Source: DATKDU01 sp035649415 (GTDB lineage: Bacteria > Planctomycetota > Planctomycetia > Pirellulales > Pirellulaceae). From it: DNA of 64,000 nucleotides. Positions 34,375 to 43,348 of the stretch are shown here, one piece after another. The stretch's first letter is position 1; each line of letters starts with the position of its first letter. The notes beneath the pieces are model-generated. The model was not told the origin of the DNA. It ran no database searches and saw only the letters and a program-made list of their open reading frames with translations. The DNA lies in the NCBI GenBank assembly GCA_035649415.1, contig DASRJP010000353.1, positions 6,147-70,146 of the forward strand, read 5' to 3'. A program made the position numbers and the translations under genes.

Positions 34375-34889
34375 GCGCCTCTCCGGCGACCGCGGACACA
34401 GAGGCGCAAGCAACCGCGTCCGTCCCGGCGCAAGAGGCAGCGGATCTTGATGAGAGAGGCAGCCGGAACAATCGGCTGTTTCACATTGTGTGGCTAGTGC
34501 TGCCGGCCGTGGCCATCGGCCTGTCGCTGGTGCTGGAGATTCGCGACGGCACGCAGGTCATTGTGCCGGTACTCAATCAACCGCTGCCGGAACTGTGCAC
34601 GTTCCGCCGTTTGCTCGGGATCGAATGTGCCGGCTGCGGCCTGACGAGGTCGTTCATTTCGATTGGCCACCTGCGTCTGGCCGACGCCTGGCATTACCAT
34701 CCGGCCGGTCTGTTCCTGTACGCCCTGGCGGCATTTCAGCTTCCCTACCGCTGCGTGCAGCTTTGGCGAGTGTCGCGCGGACAGAGTGAACTGCGGCTGG
34801 GAAAATCGGAAAATACTGTCATTTTTGCGCTCGCCTTGCTGCTGCTCGCCGTTTGGATCGTTCGCATTTGGACCCGGATTCTCGTCTGA
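34371..34889 (+). CDS. DUF2752 membrane protein
   Basis: A 172-aa membrane protein. A disordered N-terminus of about 35 residues precedes a TM helix (about 38-58). The DUF2752 signature follows: GIECAGCGLTRS near residue 83, HLRLADAWHYHPAG near 97 and a second TM helix, then a last helix near 145-168. The family has no established function. Start and upstream stop overlap as ATGA. Confidence 0.88.
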   Translation: MSASPATADTEAQATASVPAQEAADLDERGSRNNRLFHIVWLVLPAVAIGLSLVLEIRDGTQVIVPVLNQPLPELCTFRRLLGIECAGCGLTRSFISIGHLRLADAWHYHPAGLFLYALAAFQLPYRCVQLWRVSRGQSELRLGKSENTVIFALALLLLAVWIVRIWTRILV

Positions 34890-34897
34890 CAACCGGC

Positions 34898-35686
34898 ATG
34901 AACGTCAACATCGGCGACATTTCGCTGCAAGTCGCACAGCGCGGCGCCGGCAAGCCGCTTGTGCTCGTTCACGGCTTCCCGCTCGACCACACGATGTGGG
35001 CCGCGCAAATGGCGGCTCTGTCCTCCAGGCATCTCGTGCTTGCGCCCGATTTGCGCGGCTTCGGCGCCAGCGGCGTCACCAGCGGCACCGTTACGATGGA
35101 GCAGTATGCCGACGACCTGGCGGCTCTGCTGGACGCGATGCAGATTCGCGAGCCGGTCACGTTCTGCGGTTTGTCGATGGGTGGTTATGTCGCGTGGCAG
35201 TTTGTAGCGCGGCATCGGCCGCGTTTGGCTCGGCTGATCCTGTGCGACACACGGGCTGCCGCCGATACTCCGGACGCGGCAGCCGGGCGACTGAAGACCG
35301 CCGAGCGTGTCCTGGCCGAAGGGGCCCAAGTGGTCGCGGACGCGATGCTCCCCAAGCTGTTTGCCCCTCAGAATCTGGCACGGAATGCCGACTACGTGCA
35401 GGCCACGCGGGAAGTCATCCTGCGGACGCCGCCGGAGGGGATTGCCGCGGCGCTGCGCGGCATGGCCCAGCGTAAAGACGTCACGTCGCAGCTCGCGACA
35501 ATCGATGTGCCGACGCTCGTCCTCTGCGGGGAGCACGACGGGATCTCGCCACCCGCCGAAATGCGGCAGATCGCTGCCGCCATCCCCGGCGCCGAGTATG
35601 TCGAGATTGCCGACGCCGGCCACATGGCGCCGCTGGAGAATCCCCTGGCCGTGAATGCCAAGATTGCGTCATTTATGGCGAATTGA
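34898..35686 (+). CDS. Alpha/beta-fold hydrolase
   Basis: A 262-aa soluble hydrolase. The catalytic triad is Ser93 in GLSMGG, Asp214 in GEHDG and His242 in AGHMAP; the oxyanion HGF motif lies at 25-27. It resembles 3-oxoadipate enol-lactonase/RutD-type esterases, but the substrate cannot be assigned. ATG 34898 begins 8 bp after the DUF2752 stop and gives a standard N-terminus, so the upstream in-frame ATG was rejected. Confidence 0.9.
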   Translation: MNVNIGDISLQVAQRGAGKPLVLVHGFPLDHTMWAAQMAALSSRHLVLAPDLRGFGASGVTSGTVTMEQYADDLAALLDAMQIREPVTFCGLSMGGYVAWQFVARHRPRLARLILCDTRAAADTPDAAAGRLKTAERVLAEGAQVVADAMLPKLFAPQNLARNADYVQATREVILRTPPEGIAAALRGMAQRKDVTSQLATIDVPTLVLCGEHDGISPPAEMRQIAAAIPGAEYVEIADAGHMAPLENPLAVNAKIASFMAN

Positions 35687-35744
35687 CTGCCAGCTTCAAC
35701 TCGCCAGTCGCATTCGCCGCTAAATTTGCTGACCGCTACCGCGC

Positions 35745-36134
35745 ATGAGCAATCCGTTTGAGCCTGGGCCCTTCAATCAGCCGCCTGCGCCCCCTCCGTA
35801 TCCACCGCCGCTCCCTCCGACGTACCCGTATAGTCAACCAGCGCAGCCTGCATACGGACGGCCGCTTCCGCCGGGAACGGTCAAGAACTACCTTATCGAA
35901 TCGATTCTGGCTCTGTTTTGCTGCGCCGGTATCTTTGCCATTCCCGCGATCATCTTCGCCGCCCAGGTAGACAGTCATTTACAGCAAGGAAACTACCAGG
36001 CGGCACTTGACGCGTCCAACAATGCCCGGACGTGGCTGTTTGTTGCCGTCGGGATCGCGATTGCCGTGACACTGTGCTGCACGCTGCCCACGTGCGTGCT
36101 GTACATCGTGGCCGGGCTTGCCGGGGCGCACTAA
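35745..36134 (+). CDS. CD225/dispanin-like small membrane protein
   Basis: A 129-aa protein. A Pro/Tyr-rich cytoplasmic head (residues 1-45, many PPP and YPYS) precedes two membrane helices (about 48-72 and 95-125). The helix-loop segment VKNYLIESILALFCCAGIF then AIPAIIFAAQVDSHLQQGNYQAALDAS fits the CD225/dispanin family (YLVLSILSLLCC..., then AIPAIVFS..V...GD...A..S). Bacterial members are common and their role is unclear. Confidence 0.85.
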   Translation: MSNPFEPGPFNQPPAPPPYPPPLPPTYPYSQPAQPAYGRPLPPGTVKNYLIESILALFCCAGIFAIPAIIFAAQVDSHLQQGNYQAALDASNNARTWLFVAVGIAIAVTLCCTLPTCVLYIVAGLAGAH

Positions 36135-36168
36135 CTGGCGCGCGACCGGGAACAGGTTCGCACGGCCA

Positions 36169-36708
36169 TTACGGCAGCTCGAAGACCGACTGCGTCTTCA
36201 CGATCGCGTAGTCGTCCGGAAAGGTGTGGAACGCCTGGATGAGCAGATTCCGCTGCCGCGACTCGACACTGATATAGCTGATCGCCCCCAGCGCCATCCG
36301 TCCGCTGGAATCAAAGGTATGCAGCAGCCCCTCGCGCTCCTGCTCGCGCGTCAACTCTTCCTGAAACGCCCAGAACATTTCGGGCGAGACGGTTTCGAGC
36401 TGGAAGCTCATCTGGTAAATAATTCCGCCGCGACATTCGACCTTGTCGCTGCGCTGTCCCTTCAGCCGGTAGGAGAGCAACCGTCGTCTCTCCGGGAGCG
36501 GATGCTGGGCGGAACAGGCGACCTCGGTAAGGGTCAGGCCGCGGTAACGCCAGGTGACGATGTGACCTGCGCTGGTGATGCCGATTCTCGCCGCGTAATC
36601 TCCGCGCGAGATGTTGCGGGTTTTATAGACGTCGAACAGCTCGGGGTGCAAAGCGCGCCCAAAGAGCTGAAAAGCCAGTTCGGCGACTTTCGGTCGGACT
36701 GAGAGCAC
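36169..36708 (-). CDS. DUF2617 family protein
   Basis: A 179-aa soluble protein. The N-terminus LSVRPKVAELAFQLFGRALHPELF matches DUF2617 starts. The frame opens at GTG 36804, but a promoter-like TATAAT lies inside that extension (36778-36783), so I placed the start at GTG 36708, after AGGA. The rest is a mixed alpha/beta protein of unknown function with HTFPDDYAIVKTQSVFEL at the end. It lies downstream of the Hint-protein array on the same strand but is separated by 186 bp and its own probable promoter. Confidence 0.78.
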   Translation of the reverse strand: MLSVRPKVAELAFQLFGRALHPELFDVYKTRNISRGDYAARIGITSAGHIVTWRYRGLTLTEVACSAQHPLPERRRLLSYRLKGQRSDKVECRGGIIYQMSFQLETVSPEMFWAFQEELTREQEREGLLHTFDSSGRMALGAISYISVESRQRNLLIQAFHTFPDDYAIVKTQSVFELP

Positions 36709-36777
36709 GGCAGTCGGTTCCTTCTCAGCGTAAGTTCGAGTGAGAACTGGCGCGACGAATGGATCAAAGATGCCCGG

Positions 36778-36806
36778 ATTATACGCTCGCCGCAAGGGGC
36801 GCACAA
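36778..36806 (-). promoter_or_regulatory. Sigma-70-type promoter of the DUF2617 gene
   Basis: On the minus strand, TTGTGC (36801-36806), a 17-bp spacer, then a perfect TATAAT (36778-36783). This gives a 5' leader of about 60 nt to GTG 36708. Confidence 0.6.
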
Positions 36807-36894
36807 AGACAGATTCTACCCGCGAAGAAACGCAGGCGGATTGCCTCTTGACAAGCAGGCAAAATGCGGTTCCACACGCGAAGTGCTGTGGTCG

Positions 36895-38766
36895 TCACTC
36901 CGCTTTGAGTCCTGGCACCAGTGCGCTGGTCGCCTGTCGCGGCGTGAAATCATGCGACAGGACCTTTTGCTGCCCGACGAAGTACGTGGCAAAATCGGCG
37001 ACGACGAGGTTATAGGTCACCGCATCGTTGCCCGTTTCGACAGAGACGATGGGCGTCGGCCCGCTGGCCGTGTGCAGGAGCATGCCGGACTCGAGCTGGG
37101 TGGCCCTGCGCCAGCCCTCGCCGGAGACCCAGAACACGTGTCCGCCGCTGCACTCGAATGTTTCGGCCCCGGCGGTGAACTTCACAATTTTTCCGACCGG
37201 CCGGGTCGTCGTCCGCAGCACTGGTTTGAACGAGAGTTCGCCCGTCTCGACGTCCTGTGACAGCACGAGATCGCCGCGCTGCACCTGGTCGATGGCGGTC
37301 GGCCCCCGGGCGGTCCAGACAAGCGTTCCGGCCACCAGGCACTCGCCCGAAAATCCGCCAAAAGGAATCGTCGATTGCCCACCTGAGATGCGGGTGACGA
37401 AGTTTTGCGGCCCGGTTTGGCTACCTGTTGCCTGCTGCCCGTCCGAGGAGCGTTGTGCCGGCCGAGTCGGCCGGTCGACGAATTGACGCCGCTGGAAATC
37501 GGACTGCGTCACCAATCGCTTGGCCTCCTGCGTCTGGACCTGGTTGTAGTCATCCCACCATTTCCACCAGTCTTCGGCCTTGGCAGCCAGTTGCTGGCAG
37601 AGCGCGGTGTTCAGGACCCACGTAATACGCTCGTTGAATTGCTGAGTCCGCAGATTCATCGCCGCAATGGACTGCTCACGCGCCAGTGCCGTGCGCTGCA
37701 CATCGGCCAGCGCCCTGGCACGCGTTTCTCGTTCGATTCCCGAAGGAATGAAGATTCGCTGGAGTTCGGTGTCCAGCACCAGTAGCTCCCGCCGATCGCT
37801 CCCTTCACGCGCGAAGGCATGCCGGTAGCCGATCCGGCCGTTGGGAAGCCGCGCGACGGCAATCCGCGAATCGACGGGGGCGACCATCAATGCCAAAAGC
37901 TCCGGCACGAAGCTGTGTGGATCGCGCTCCTTGAGGGAAGTTGCCGCCGCTTGGCGGACCGGGAGCGAGGGGTGATACACCGCGTGCCTGGCCAGCGACA
38001 AAGAGGCCTCGGGCTCCGCGATTGCCTGCAGTGCTTCGATGACGGCCAGCGCGCATTGATCGTTCTCGGAGGACACGATTTGTTCCATCGCCCAGATCGC
38101 GCTCGGATCCTCAATCGCCAGCAGACGCGCACCGGCTGCGTCACGCCTGGCGAGAGAGTCGCTCGCCAGCCCGCGGGCGATTTCTTCCATGGTCGAGCGC
38201 CATTTGGCAAGCGACGTTTCGCGCTGGCGAGTCAGCGACCGTTCGGCTTCGATATCCTCGCGGCTGAGCCAGAGAGGGCCGACGCGCACAAACCCAAGTT
38301 CGCGGCGAGCCGCCTCGTGATCGGGGGCCAGCTCCAGGACGCGAGACAGATGCGCTCGCTGCTGCGGGGCTAGCCCGCGCTGCCGGCACCACTGTGCCAG
38401 CGCGTACTGCCCATCGACGTTGTCTGGAAACTCGCTGCGAGCGCGGTAGTAGTCCCGCAGCGATGTCGACGACGTGGCTTCCTGGACGAAGTCCTCAATC
38501 GGCACCCAGCGGTTCCGCGCGTCCCGAATCATTCCCTGGTGCCACCTGGCCGGAGCAAACTGCGGCGCAAGCTCCTCCGCAGTTGCCAGCAAATGCTTCC
38601 GCTCGTGCGACAAACCGTAGATCTCCCGCTGTAGCGCTTCCTGGACGGCATCTTCTGCCGCCCGGCGATTGCCGTGCAGCGCCTCGGCGCAAACACACGT
38701 CGCCAGCGTCAGAATGAGCAGGTAAGTCGATGTGCAGACGAGCGCAGCGATGATTCGTCGTGACAT
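36895..38766 (-). CDS. Secreted HEAT/TPR-like protein with C-terminal Hint autoprocessing domain (copy A)
   Basis: A 623-aa exported protein, with GGAGGAG just before ATG 38766. A signal peptide (1-28) precedes a helical region (about 35-300; ALQREIYGL, VLELAPDHEAARRELGFV, LARHAVYHPSLPVRQAA) and a linker with the aromatic motif WWKWWDDYN (400-408). Residues 476-606 form a Hint domain: Cys476 in ECLVAGTLVWT (block A), His543 in ECSGGHVFWV (block B) and YNLVV....TYFVG...LSHD ending at His605-Asp606. The usual C-terminal Asn is Asp. By family knowledge Cys476 could cleave the upstream peptide bond. An 18-residue tail (DFTPRQATSALVPGLKAE) follows. A close paralogue lies immediately upstream. Confidence 0.85.
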   Translation of the reverse strand: MSRRIIAALVCTSTYLLILTLATCVCAEALHGNRRAAEDAVQEALQREIYGLSHERKHLLATAEELAPQFAPARWHQGMIRDARNRWVPIEDFVQEATSSTSLRDYYRARSEFPDNVDGQYALAQWCRQRGLAPQQRAHLSRVLELAPDHEAARRELGFVRVGPLWLSREDIEAERSLTRQRETSLAKWRSTMEEIARGLASDSLARRDAAGARLLAIEDPSAIWAMEQIVSSENDQCALAVIEALQAIAEPEASLSLARHAVYHPSLPVRQAAATSLKERDPHSFVPELLALMVAPVDSRIAVARLPNGRIGYRHAFAREGSDRRELLVLDTELQRIFIPSGIERETRARALADVQRTALAREQSIAAMNLRTQQFNERITWVLNTALCQQLAAKAEDWWKWWDDYNQVQTQEAKRLVTQSDFQRRQFVDRPTRPAQRSSDGQQATGSQTGPQNFVTRISGGQSTIPFGGFSGECLVAGTLVWTARGPTAIDQVQRGDLVLSQDVETGELSFKPVLRTTTRPVGKIVKFTAGAETFECSGGHVFWVSGEGWRRATQLESGMLLHTASGPTPIVSVETGNDAVTYNLVVADFATYFVGQQKVLSHDFTPRQATSALVPGLKAE

Positions 38767-38829
38767 GGTGCTCCTCCTCTGGTAGCCGACGCCACAGGTG
38801 CTGCCGGTGAGTTTGGCAGGTTCGAGATG

Positions 38830-38849
38830 ATCTCAGTCGCCCCTGAGAT
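38830..38849. promoter_or_regulatory. Inverted repeat upstream of Hint copy A
   Basis: ATCTCAG (38830-38836) and CTGAGAT (38843-38849) form a perfect 7-bp inverted repeat with a 6-nt centre, about 64 bp upstream of the copy A start. It could be an operator or a leader hairpin. The remaining 38767-39001 gap has no gene. Confidence 0.35.
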
Positions 38850-39001
38850 ACCTTCATGCTAAGCGACGGCAAAACCGAATGTAAATACCGGCCGCCCTTG
38901 GGGGACGTTTGACCGCGCAGTGAATAGCAGCCGCGGCCGACAAGGACCTCGGCCGGATCCGTGTCACGTTCGTCAATCCGCGGTTGAAAATTATCTTTGG
39001 C

Positions 39002-40810
39002 TTACTCGGGTTTGAGTCCCGGTACGACGGCACTTGTCGCCCGCCGCAGCGTGAAGTCGTGAGACAGGATCTTCTGCTGCCCGACAAAGTACGTGGCAAA
39101 ATCGGCGACGATGAGGTTATAGGTCGCCGCGTCCGAGCCGGTTTCGACCGACACGATTGGCGCCGGCCCGCTGGCCGTGTGCAGGAGCATGCCCGATTCA
39201 AGCTGGCTGGCCTTCCGCCATCCCTCGCCGGCGACCCAGAAGACGTGTCCGCCGCTGCACTCGAAGGTTTCCGGCCCTGCGGTGAACTTCACGATCTTGC
39301 CGACCGGCCGGGTTGTCGTCCGCAGCACAGGTTTGAACGAAAGTTCGCCCGTCTCGACGTCCTGCGACAGCACGAGGTCGCCGCGGTTTACCCGTTCGAC
39401 CGCGGTTGGCCCGCTGGCGGTCCACACCAGGGTGCCGGCCACCAGGCATTCACCACCGCCGCCGCCGGTCTGGATTCCCGATCCAATCGACATTACCGGA
39501 ACCGGGTCGATGATCTGCACGCGCCGATAAACCTGGCTGACCGCTTGGGTCTTCTGGTTGTCCGCGAGCCGCTCATTCTGGTCGTTCCACCACTGCCACC
39601 ATGTCTCCGCCGACGGGGGGAGTTCCTGCTGCGTCGCCCGGTTGAGGACCCACGCGATCCGCTCGTTCAGCCGCAGGGTGAGGTCGTTTTGTCGTTCGGC
39701 GCCGAGGACGCGGCGGCCGGCCGTATTTCGGGCATCGGCCGCGGCCAATCCCCGCGCGCCCGCCCGGCTGCCGCCGGGCTGCGCGAACCGCTCGTACTCG
39801 GTGTCCAGGACCAGCACGTCCTGCCGATCGAACGTGTCGCGGCGAAACACTTGCCGAAAGCCGATCGTCCCGCCGGGAAGCGGCGTGGAGGCGACACGCG
39901 ATTCAATCGGCGTCGTCATCATATTCACTAGCGACGGCACGTAACTGTGCAGGTCGCGTCTGGCCAGGGCGTCAGCCGCAGCCTCGCGGACCGGCAGTGA
40001 CGGATAGAGAACCGCGTGGCGCGCCAGCGAGAGCGAAGCTTCCAGGTCGCGGCTTTCTGATAGCGTCCCAATCACCGCCAGCGCAGCCTCGTCGCTGACC
40101 GGGGAAACGATTCTTTCCATCGCCGCAATTGCCGAACTGTCGTGCAGGCTCAACAGCCTGCCTTTTGCCGCGGCACGACGGCTCGTGCTCTCGCTGGCAA
40201 ATGCCTTGGCAAACTCCTCCATGTCACTCCGCCAGCGGCTGACCGACTCCTCCTCCGCGCGGGCGAGCGCCTCTTCCGCCTCCATCTCGGCGCGGCTCAG
40301 CCACAGCGGCCCCATCCGCACGAACCCCAGTGCGGCCCGCGCCCCTTCGTGATTCGGATCGATCTCCAGCACGCGCGTCAAAGCAGCACGCATCTGGTCG
40401 TCGAGTCCCTCGCGGCGGCAGTACTCAGCCAGCGTAAGTTGTCCCTCGATCGTGTCCGCGGCCTTCTGCCGCGCAGCCTCGTACAGCTTGATGTTCCGCG
40501 AGCCGATGCATTGCTCGATGAAATCGTCGGCGCTCATCCAGCGTTTACGCGCATCCTGCACGTGTCCCAGGTGCCACCTAGCCGGAGCGTACGTAGGAGC
40601 GCGCTTGGCAGCCGCTAGCAGCAGGCTCTCCCGCTCGGCCGTCAGGCCGTAGATCTCGCGCTGTAGCGCCTCCTTGACGTCTGCCGCTGCCGCCAGACGA
40701 CTCTCGCGCTTGGTCTCGGCCCAGACAGCGCTGGCCGATATGAAAACGACAATTGCAAAAACTGGAGCGAAACCAATCGCAACTTTCGCGCGCGCAAGCG
40801 TACGTACCAT
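39002..40810 (-). CDS. Secreted HEAT/TPR-like protein with C-terminal Hint autoprocessing domain (copy B)
   Basis: A 602-aa exported protein from ATG 40810 (GGAGG six bases upstream); the longer frame to 40861 has no support. A signal peptide (about 1-31) precedes the same helical region as copy A (VKEALQREIYGL, VLEIDPNHEGARAALGFV) and the WWQWWNDQN linker motif. The Hint domain runs from Cys455 to His584-Asp585 (block B His522) and is followed by DFTLRRATSAVVPGLKPE. Over the 148 residues from the Hint Cys to the end, copies A and B differ at 18 positions by eye (about 88% identity), while the N-terminal parts are far more divergent. The biological role is unknown. Confidence 0.85.
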   Translation of the reverse strand: MVRTLARAKVAIGFAPVFAIVVFISASAVWAETKRESRLAAAADVKEALQREIYGLTAERESLLLAAAKRAPTYAPARWHLGHVQDARKRWMSADDFIEQCIGSRNIKLYEAARQKAADTIEGQLTLAEYCRREGLDDQMRAALTRVLEIDPNHEGARAALGFVRMGPLWLSRAEMEAEEALARAEEESVSRWRSDMEEFAKAFASESTSRRAAAKGRLLSLHDSSAIAAMERIVSPVSDEAALAVIGTLSESRDLEASLSLARHAVLYPSLPVREAAADALARRDLHSYVPSLVNMMTTPIESRVASTPLPGGTIGFRQVFRRDTFDRQDVLVLDTEYERFAQPGGSRAGARGLAAADARNTAGRRVLGAERQNDLTLRLNERIAWVLNRATQQELPPSAETWWQWWNDQNERLADNQKTQAVSQVYRRVQIIDPVPVMSIGSGIQTGGGGGECLVAGTLVWTASGPTAVERVNRGDLVLSQDVETGELSFKPVLRTTTRPVGKIVKFTAGPETFECSGGHVFWVAGEGWRKASQLESGMLLHTASGPAPIVSVETGSDAATYNLIVADFATYFVGQQKILSHDFTLRRATSAVVPGLKPE

Positions 40811-40845
40811 GGCATACCTCCTGGGGTGCAGACGACCCCCGTAAC

Positions 40846-40859
40846 GTCGAGAACTCGAC
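40846..40859. promoter_or_regulatory. Inverted repeat upstream of Hint copy B
   Basis: GTCGAG, AA, CTCGAC (40846-40859), a perfect 6-bp stem with a 2-nt loop, 36 bp upstream of the copy B start. Its sequence differs from the repeat upstream of copy A. Confidence 0.3.
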
Positions 40860-40956
40860 ATTTCCCGGTGTTCCTGGAATGGCCCCTGACAAGGCGCATC
40901 TTAGCGCTTTTCCGGGGGCTGTGCAAACAACAGGCGCCGAATTCCTGCCAGGCTGC

Positions 40957-42256
40957 CTAATGCGGCTTCAATCCCGGGACCAGCGCGCTGGTCGCACGCC
41001 GCAGCGTAAAGTCGTGCGCCAGGATCTTCTGCCGGCCGACGAAGTAGGTGCCAAAATCGCCCACCACGAGGTTGTACGTGGGGGCCGCTTTCCCCTCGTT
41101 CACGTTCGTCAGGTCACGCGTTCGTTGAGACGGACAATCAGCTCGTTTTGCCGCACTGCTTCCAGCTCGCGAGCCAGCGCCGTGTTACGCAGCTCGGCCA
41201 GCGCCAGCTCGCGCGACTCTCCACGACTGCCGCCTTCCAGCGCCACGCGCATGTATTCGGTGTCCAGCACCAGCACCTCCTGGCGATCCTGTGTCTGCCG
41301 CACGAACGTGTGTCGATAACCGATTCGTCCCGACGGCAGAGCGCCGGCCGCAACCCGCGACTGGACCGGCGTGACCATCAAATCTAGAAGTGCCGGCACA
41401 AAACTTTAGCGGTCCCGATCGGCCAGGGCGTCTGCCGCCTGCTCGCGGACCGCATGGGACGGGAAGTAGACCGCGTGCCGCGCCAGCGACAGCGACGCCT
41501 GGGGATGTGGGCTCAGCGCGAGGGAGGCGATGACCACCTGGGCGGCCCTTTCGCTCAGCGGCGAGATGATTTGTTCCAGAGCCGAGATCGCCTCGGGATC
41601 GGCAATCTCCAGAATGCGGTCGCCGGCCGACTCGCGTTGGTTGCGGCTGGCACTCGCAAGGTCGCGGGCGATGTCTTCCAGCCGCGGCCCCCATTTGCGC
41701 AGCGACTTCTCTCGCGCCAATGCCAGCGCCTGTTCCGACTCGATCTGCTCCCGATTGAGCCACAGCGGCCCGCGCCGCACAAAACCCAGCGCGCTGCGGG
41801 CGGACTCGTGGTCGGGAGCCATTTCCAGGACGCGGGTCAAGGCGGCCCGCATCTGGTCGGGGAGCCCCTCGCGGCGGCAATAATCGGCCAGGGCCAACTG
41901 CCCTTCGACCGTATCGGTTGCCTCGCGGCGGGCTGCTTCATACAGCCTGACGCGCCGCGAGCTGGTCCACTGCTGGATGAAGTCTTCGATGGTGAGCCAG
42001 CTTTTTCGCGGGCCCATCACCATTCCCCGGTGCCACTGCGCCGGCGGGTACTGCGGCGCCAATTCGGCCGCGGCATTCAGCAGCCGCTGGCGTTCGTCGC
42101 ACAGCGCGTAGATTTCCCGTTGTAAGGCCTCGCTGACCGCGTGTTCGGCCGCTTGGCGCGGGCAGGCTCGGCGCCAGCAGCCATCGTCAAAAGCGTTCCC
42201 ATGTATCCCGCCAGCAGGAAGATTGCCCACCGCGCAGGCGCAAGCGTGGTTCCCAT
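40957..42256 (-). pseudogene. Degraded third copy of the Hint protein (copy C)
   Basis: This region aligns with copies A and B in order but is broken at three places. The signal peptide (MGTTLAPARWAIFLL, from ATG 42256) is in a different frame from the following ALQREIYAL helix region, so a frameshift lies near 42150-42180. An in-frame TAA at 41406-41408 interrupts RDR*SFVPALLDLM, where copies A and B read RDPHSFVP and RDLHSYVP. After RLNERVT (stop at 41109) the WW linker and most of the Hint domain, about 195 codons, are deleted. The sequence resumes in another frame with PTYNLVVGDFGTYFVG and the tail ATSALVPGLKPH, ending with TAG at 40957. Confidence 0.88.
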
Positions 42257-42420
42257 GATTCTTGCCTCTCTCGAATGAGTAAATGGCCCGCAATGCTGAG
42301 AGGTCAGCAGCGCTAAGTGTTCCGCACAGGCCTCAGCCAACGGGTCGCTTTAGGACTACGGCATGAAAGCCGCAATCAGGCACTGGACGCCGTCGCTCCG
42401 CGGCCGATCGGCCCAGCGCG

Positions 42421-42450
42421 TTGAATTCCCCGTGCGGCTGCGAGTACAAT
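42421..42450 (+). promoter_or_regulatory. Candidate sigma-70-type promoter of the DUF1080 gene
   Basis: TTGAAT (42421-42426), an 18-bp spacer, then TACAAT (42445-42450), 61 bp upstream of ATG 42512. The rest of the 42257-42511 gap shows nothing recognisable. Confidence 0.5.
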
Positions 42451-42511
42451 TCTCCCTGGCACACCCCTCCTAGACCACGCCGCCAATTACCCTCCCCTAA
42501 GGATTTCTTCC

Positions 42512-43162
42512 ATGCGCTGGTTGCTTTCCGTCGCTATCGTCGTAGCCGCTGCCAGTCTTGCCCTCGCCCAGGACAAGCCGGTTTCCGAGGAAGGCTTCGT
42601 GCCGCTGTTCGATGGCAAGACCATGACCGGCTGGCAAGGTGGTCTAGACGGCTACGAAGTCAAGGACGGCACGATGATTTGCAAGCCCAAAGGGAGCGGC
42701 AATCTTTACACCAACAACGAATACGCCAACTTCGTCTTTCGCTTCGAGTTCAAGCTCACACCCGGCGCCAACAACGGCGTCGGAATCCGCACGCCGAAGG
42801 AAGGGGACGCAGCGTTCGTGGGAATGGAGATCCAGATCCTGGACGATGGCCATCCCAATTACAAAGGCATCAAGGACTACCAGGCTCACGGCTCGGTTTA
42901 CGGCGTGATTCCCGCCAAGCGCGGCTTTCTCAAGCCCACCGGCGAGTGGAACAGCGAGGAAATCACCGTCGATGGCACGCGCGTGAAAGTGGTGCTCAAC
43001 GGCGAGACGATCGTCGATGGTGACATTGCCGAGGCCCGGGAGAAAGGCGCCATCGACGGCCGGGAGCATCCAGGCCTGAAGCGCGACAAGGGCTACATTG
43101 CCTTCTGCGGCCACGGGGCGCACCTGGAATTCCGGAATATCCGGATCAAAGAGCTGAAGTAG
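42512..43162 (+). CDS. Secreted DUF1080 (3-keto-disaccharide hydrolase-type) protein
   Basis: A 216-aa exported protein with a signal peptide (1-19). The single DUF1080 jelly-roll domain shows the family hallmarks: GFVPLFDGKTMTGWQG (29-44), FVFRFEFKL near residue 75, NNGVGIRTP (88-96), MEIQILDD near 107 and a final HLEFRNIRIKELK. Some members hydrolyse 3-keto-glucosides or glucans; most are uncharacterised and abundant in planctomycetes. GGA lies nine bases before the ATG. Confidence 0.92.
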   Translation: MRWLLSVAIVVAAASLALAQDKPVSEEGFVPLFDGKTMTGWQGGLDGYEVKDGTMICKPKGSGNLYTNNEYANFVFRFEFKLTPGANNGVGIRTPKEGDAAFVGMEIQILDDGHPNYKGIKDYQAHGSVYGVIPAKRGFLKPTGEWNSEEITVDGTRVKVVLNGETIVDGDIAEAREKGAIDGREHPGLKRDKGYIAFCGHGAHLEFRNIRIKELK

Positions 43163-43348
43163 CGGTCAATCTTCGTGGAAGAGTTGACGTCTGGGCAGAC
43201 TCTTTCACGCCGTGCCGCCAATCTCGCTCAGCACTGGCACGCCTACCGATGAGACGGATGTGGCGGCGTGCCGACTTGCGGCGCGCCCGTCTGGAGCTGA
43301 GGCGCTGCTAGCAGGGACATGCTGGCAACAGTGCAAGGATGTGATGCC

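Noticed and set aside
36895..40810. Polymorphic toxin interpretation of the Hint proteins
   Set aside because: Only an 18-residue tail follows the Hint domain, no nuclease or deaminase domain is present, and no immunity-like gene lies downstream.
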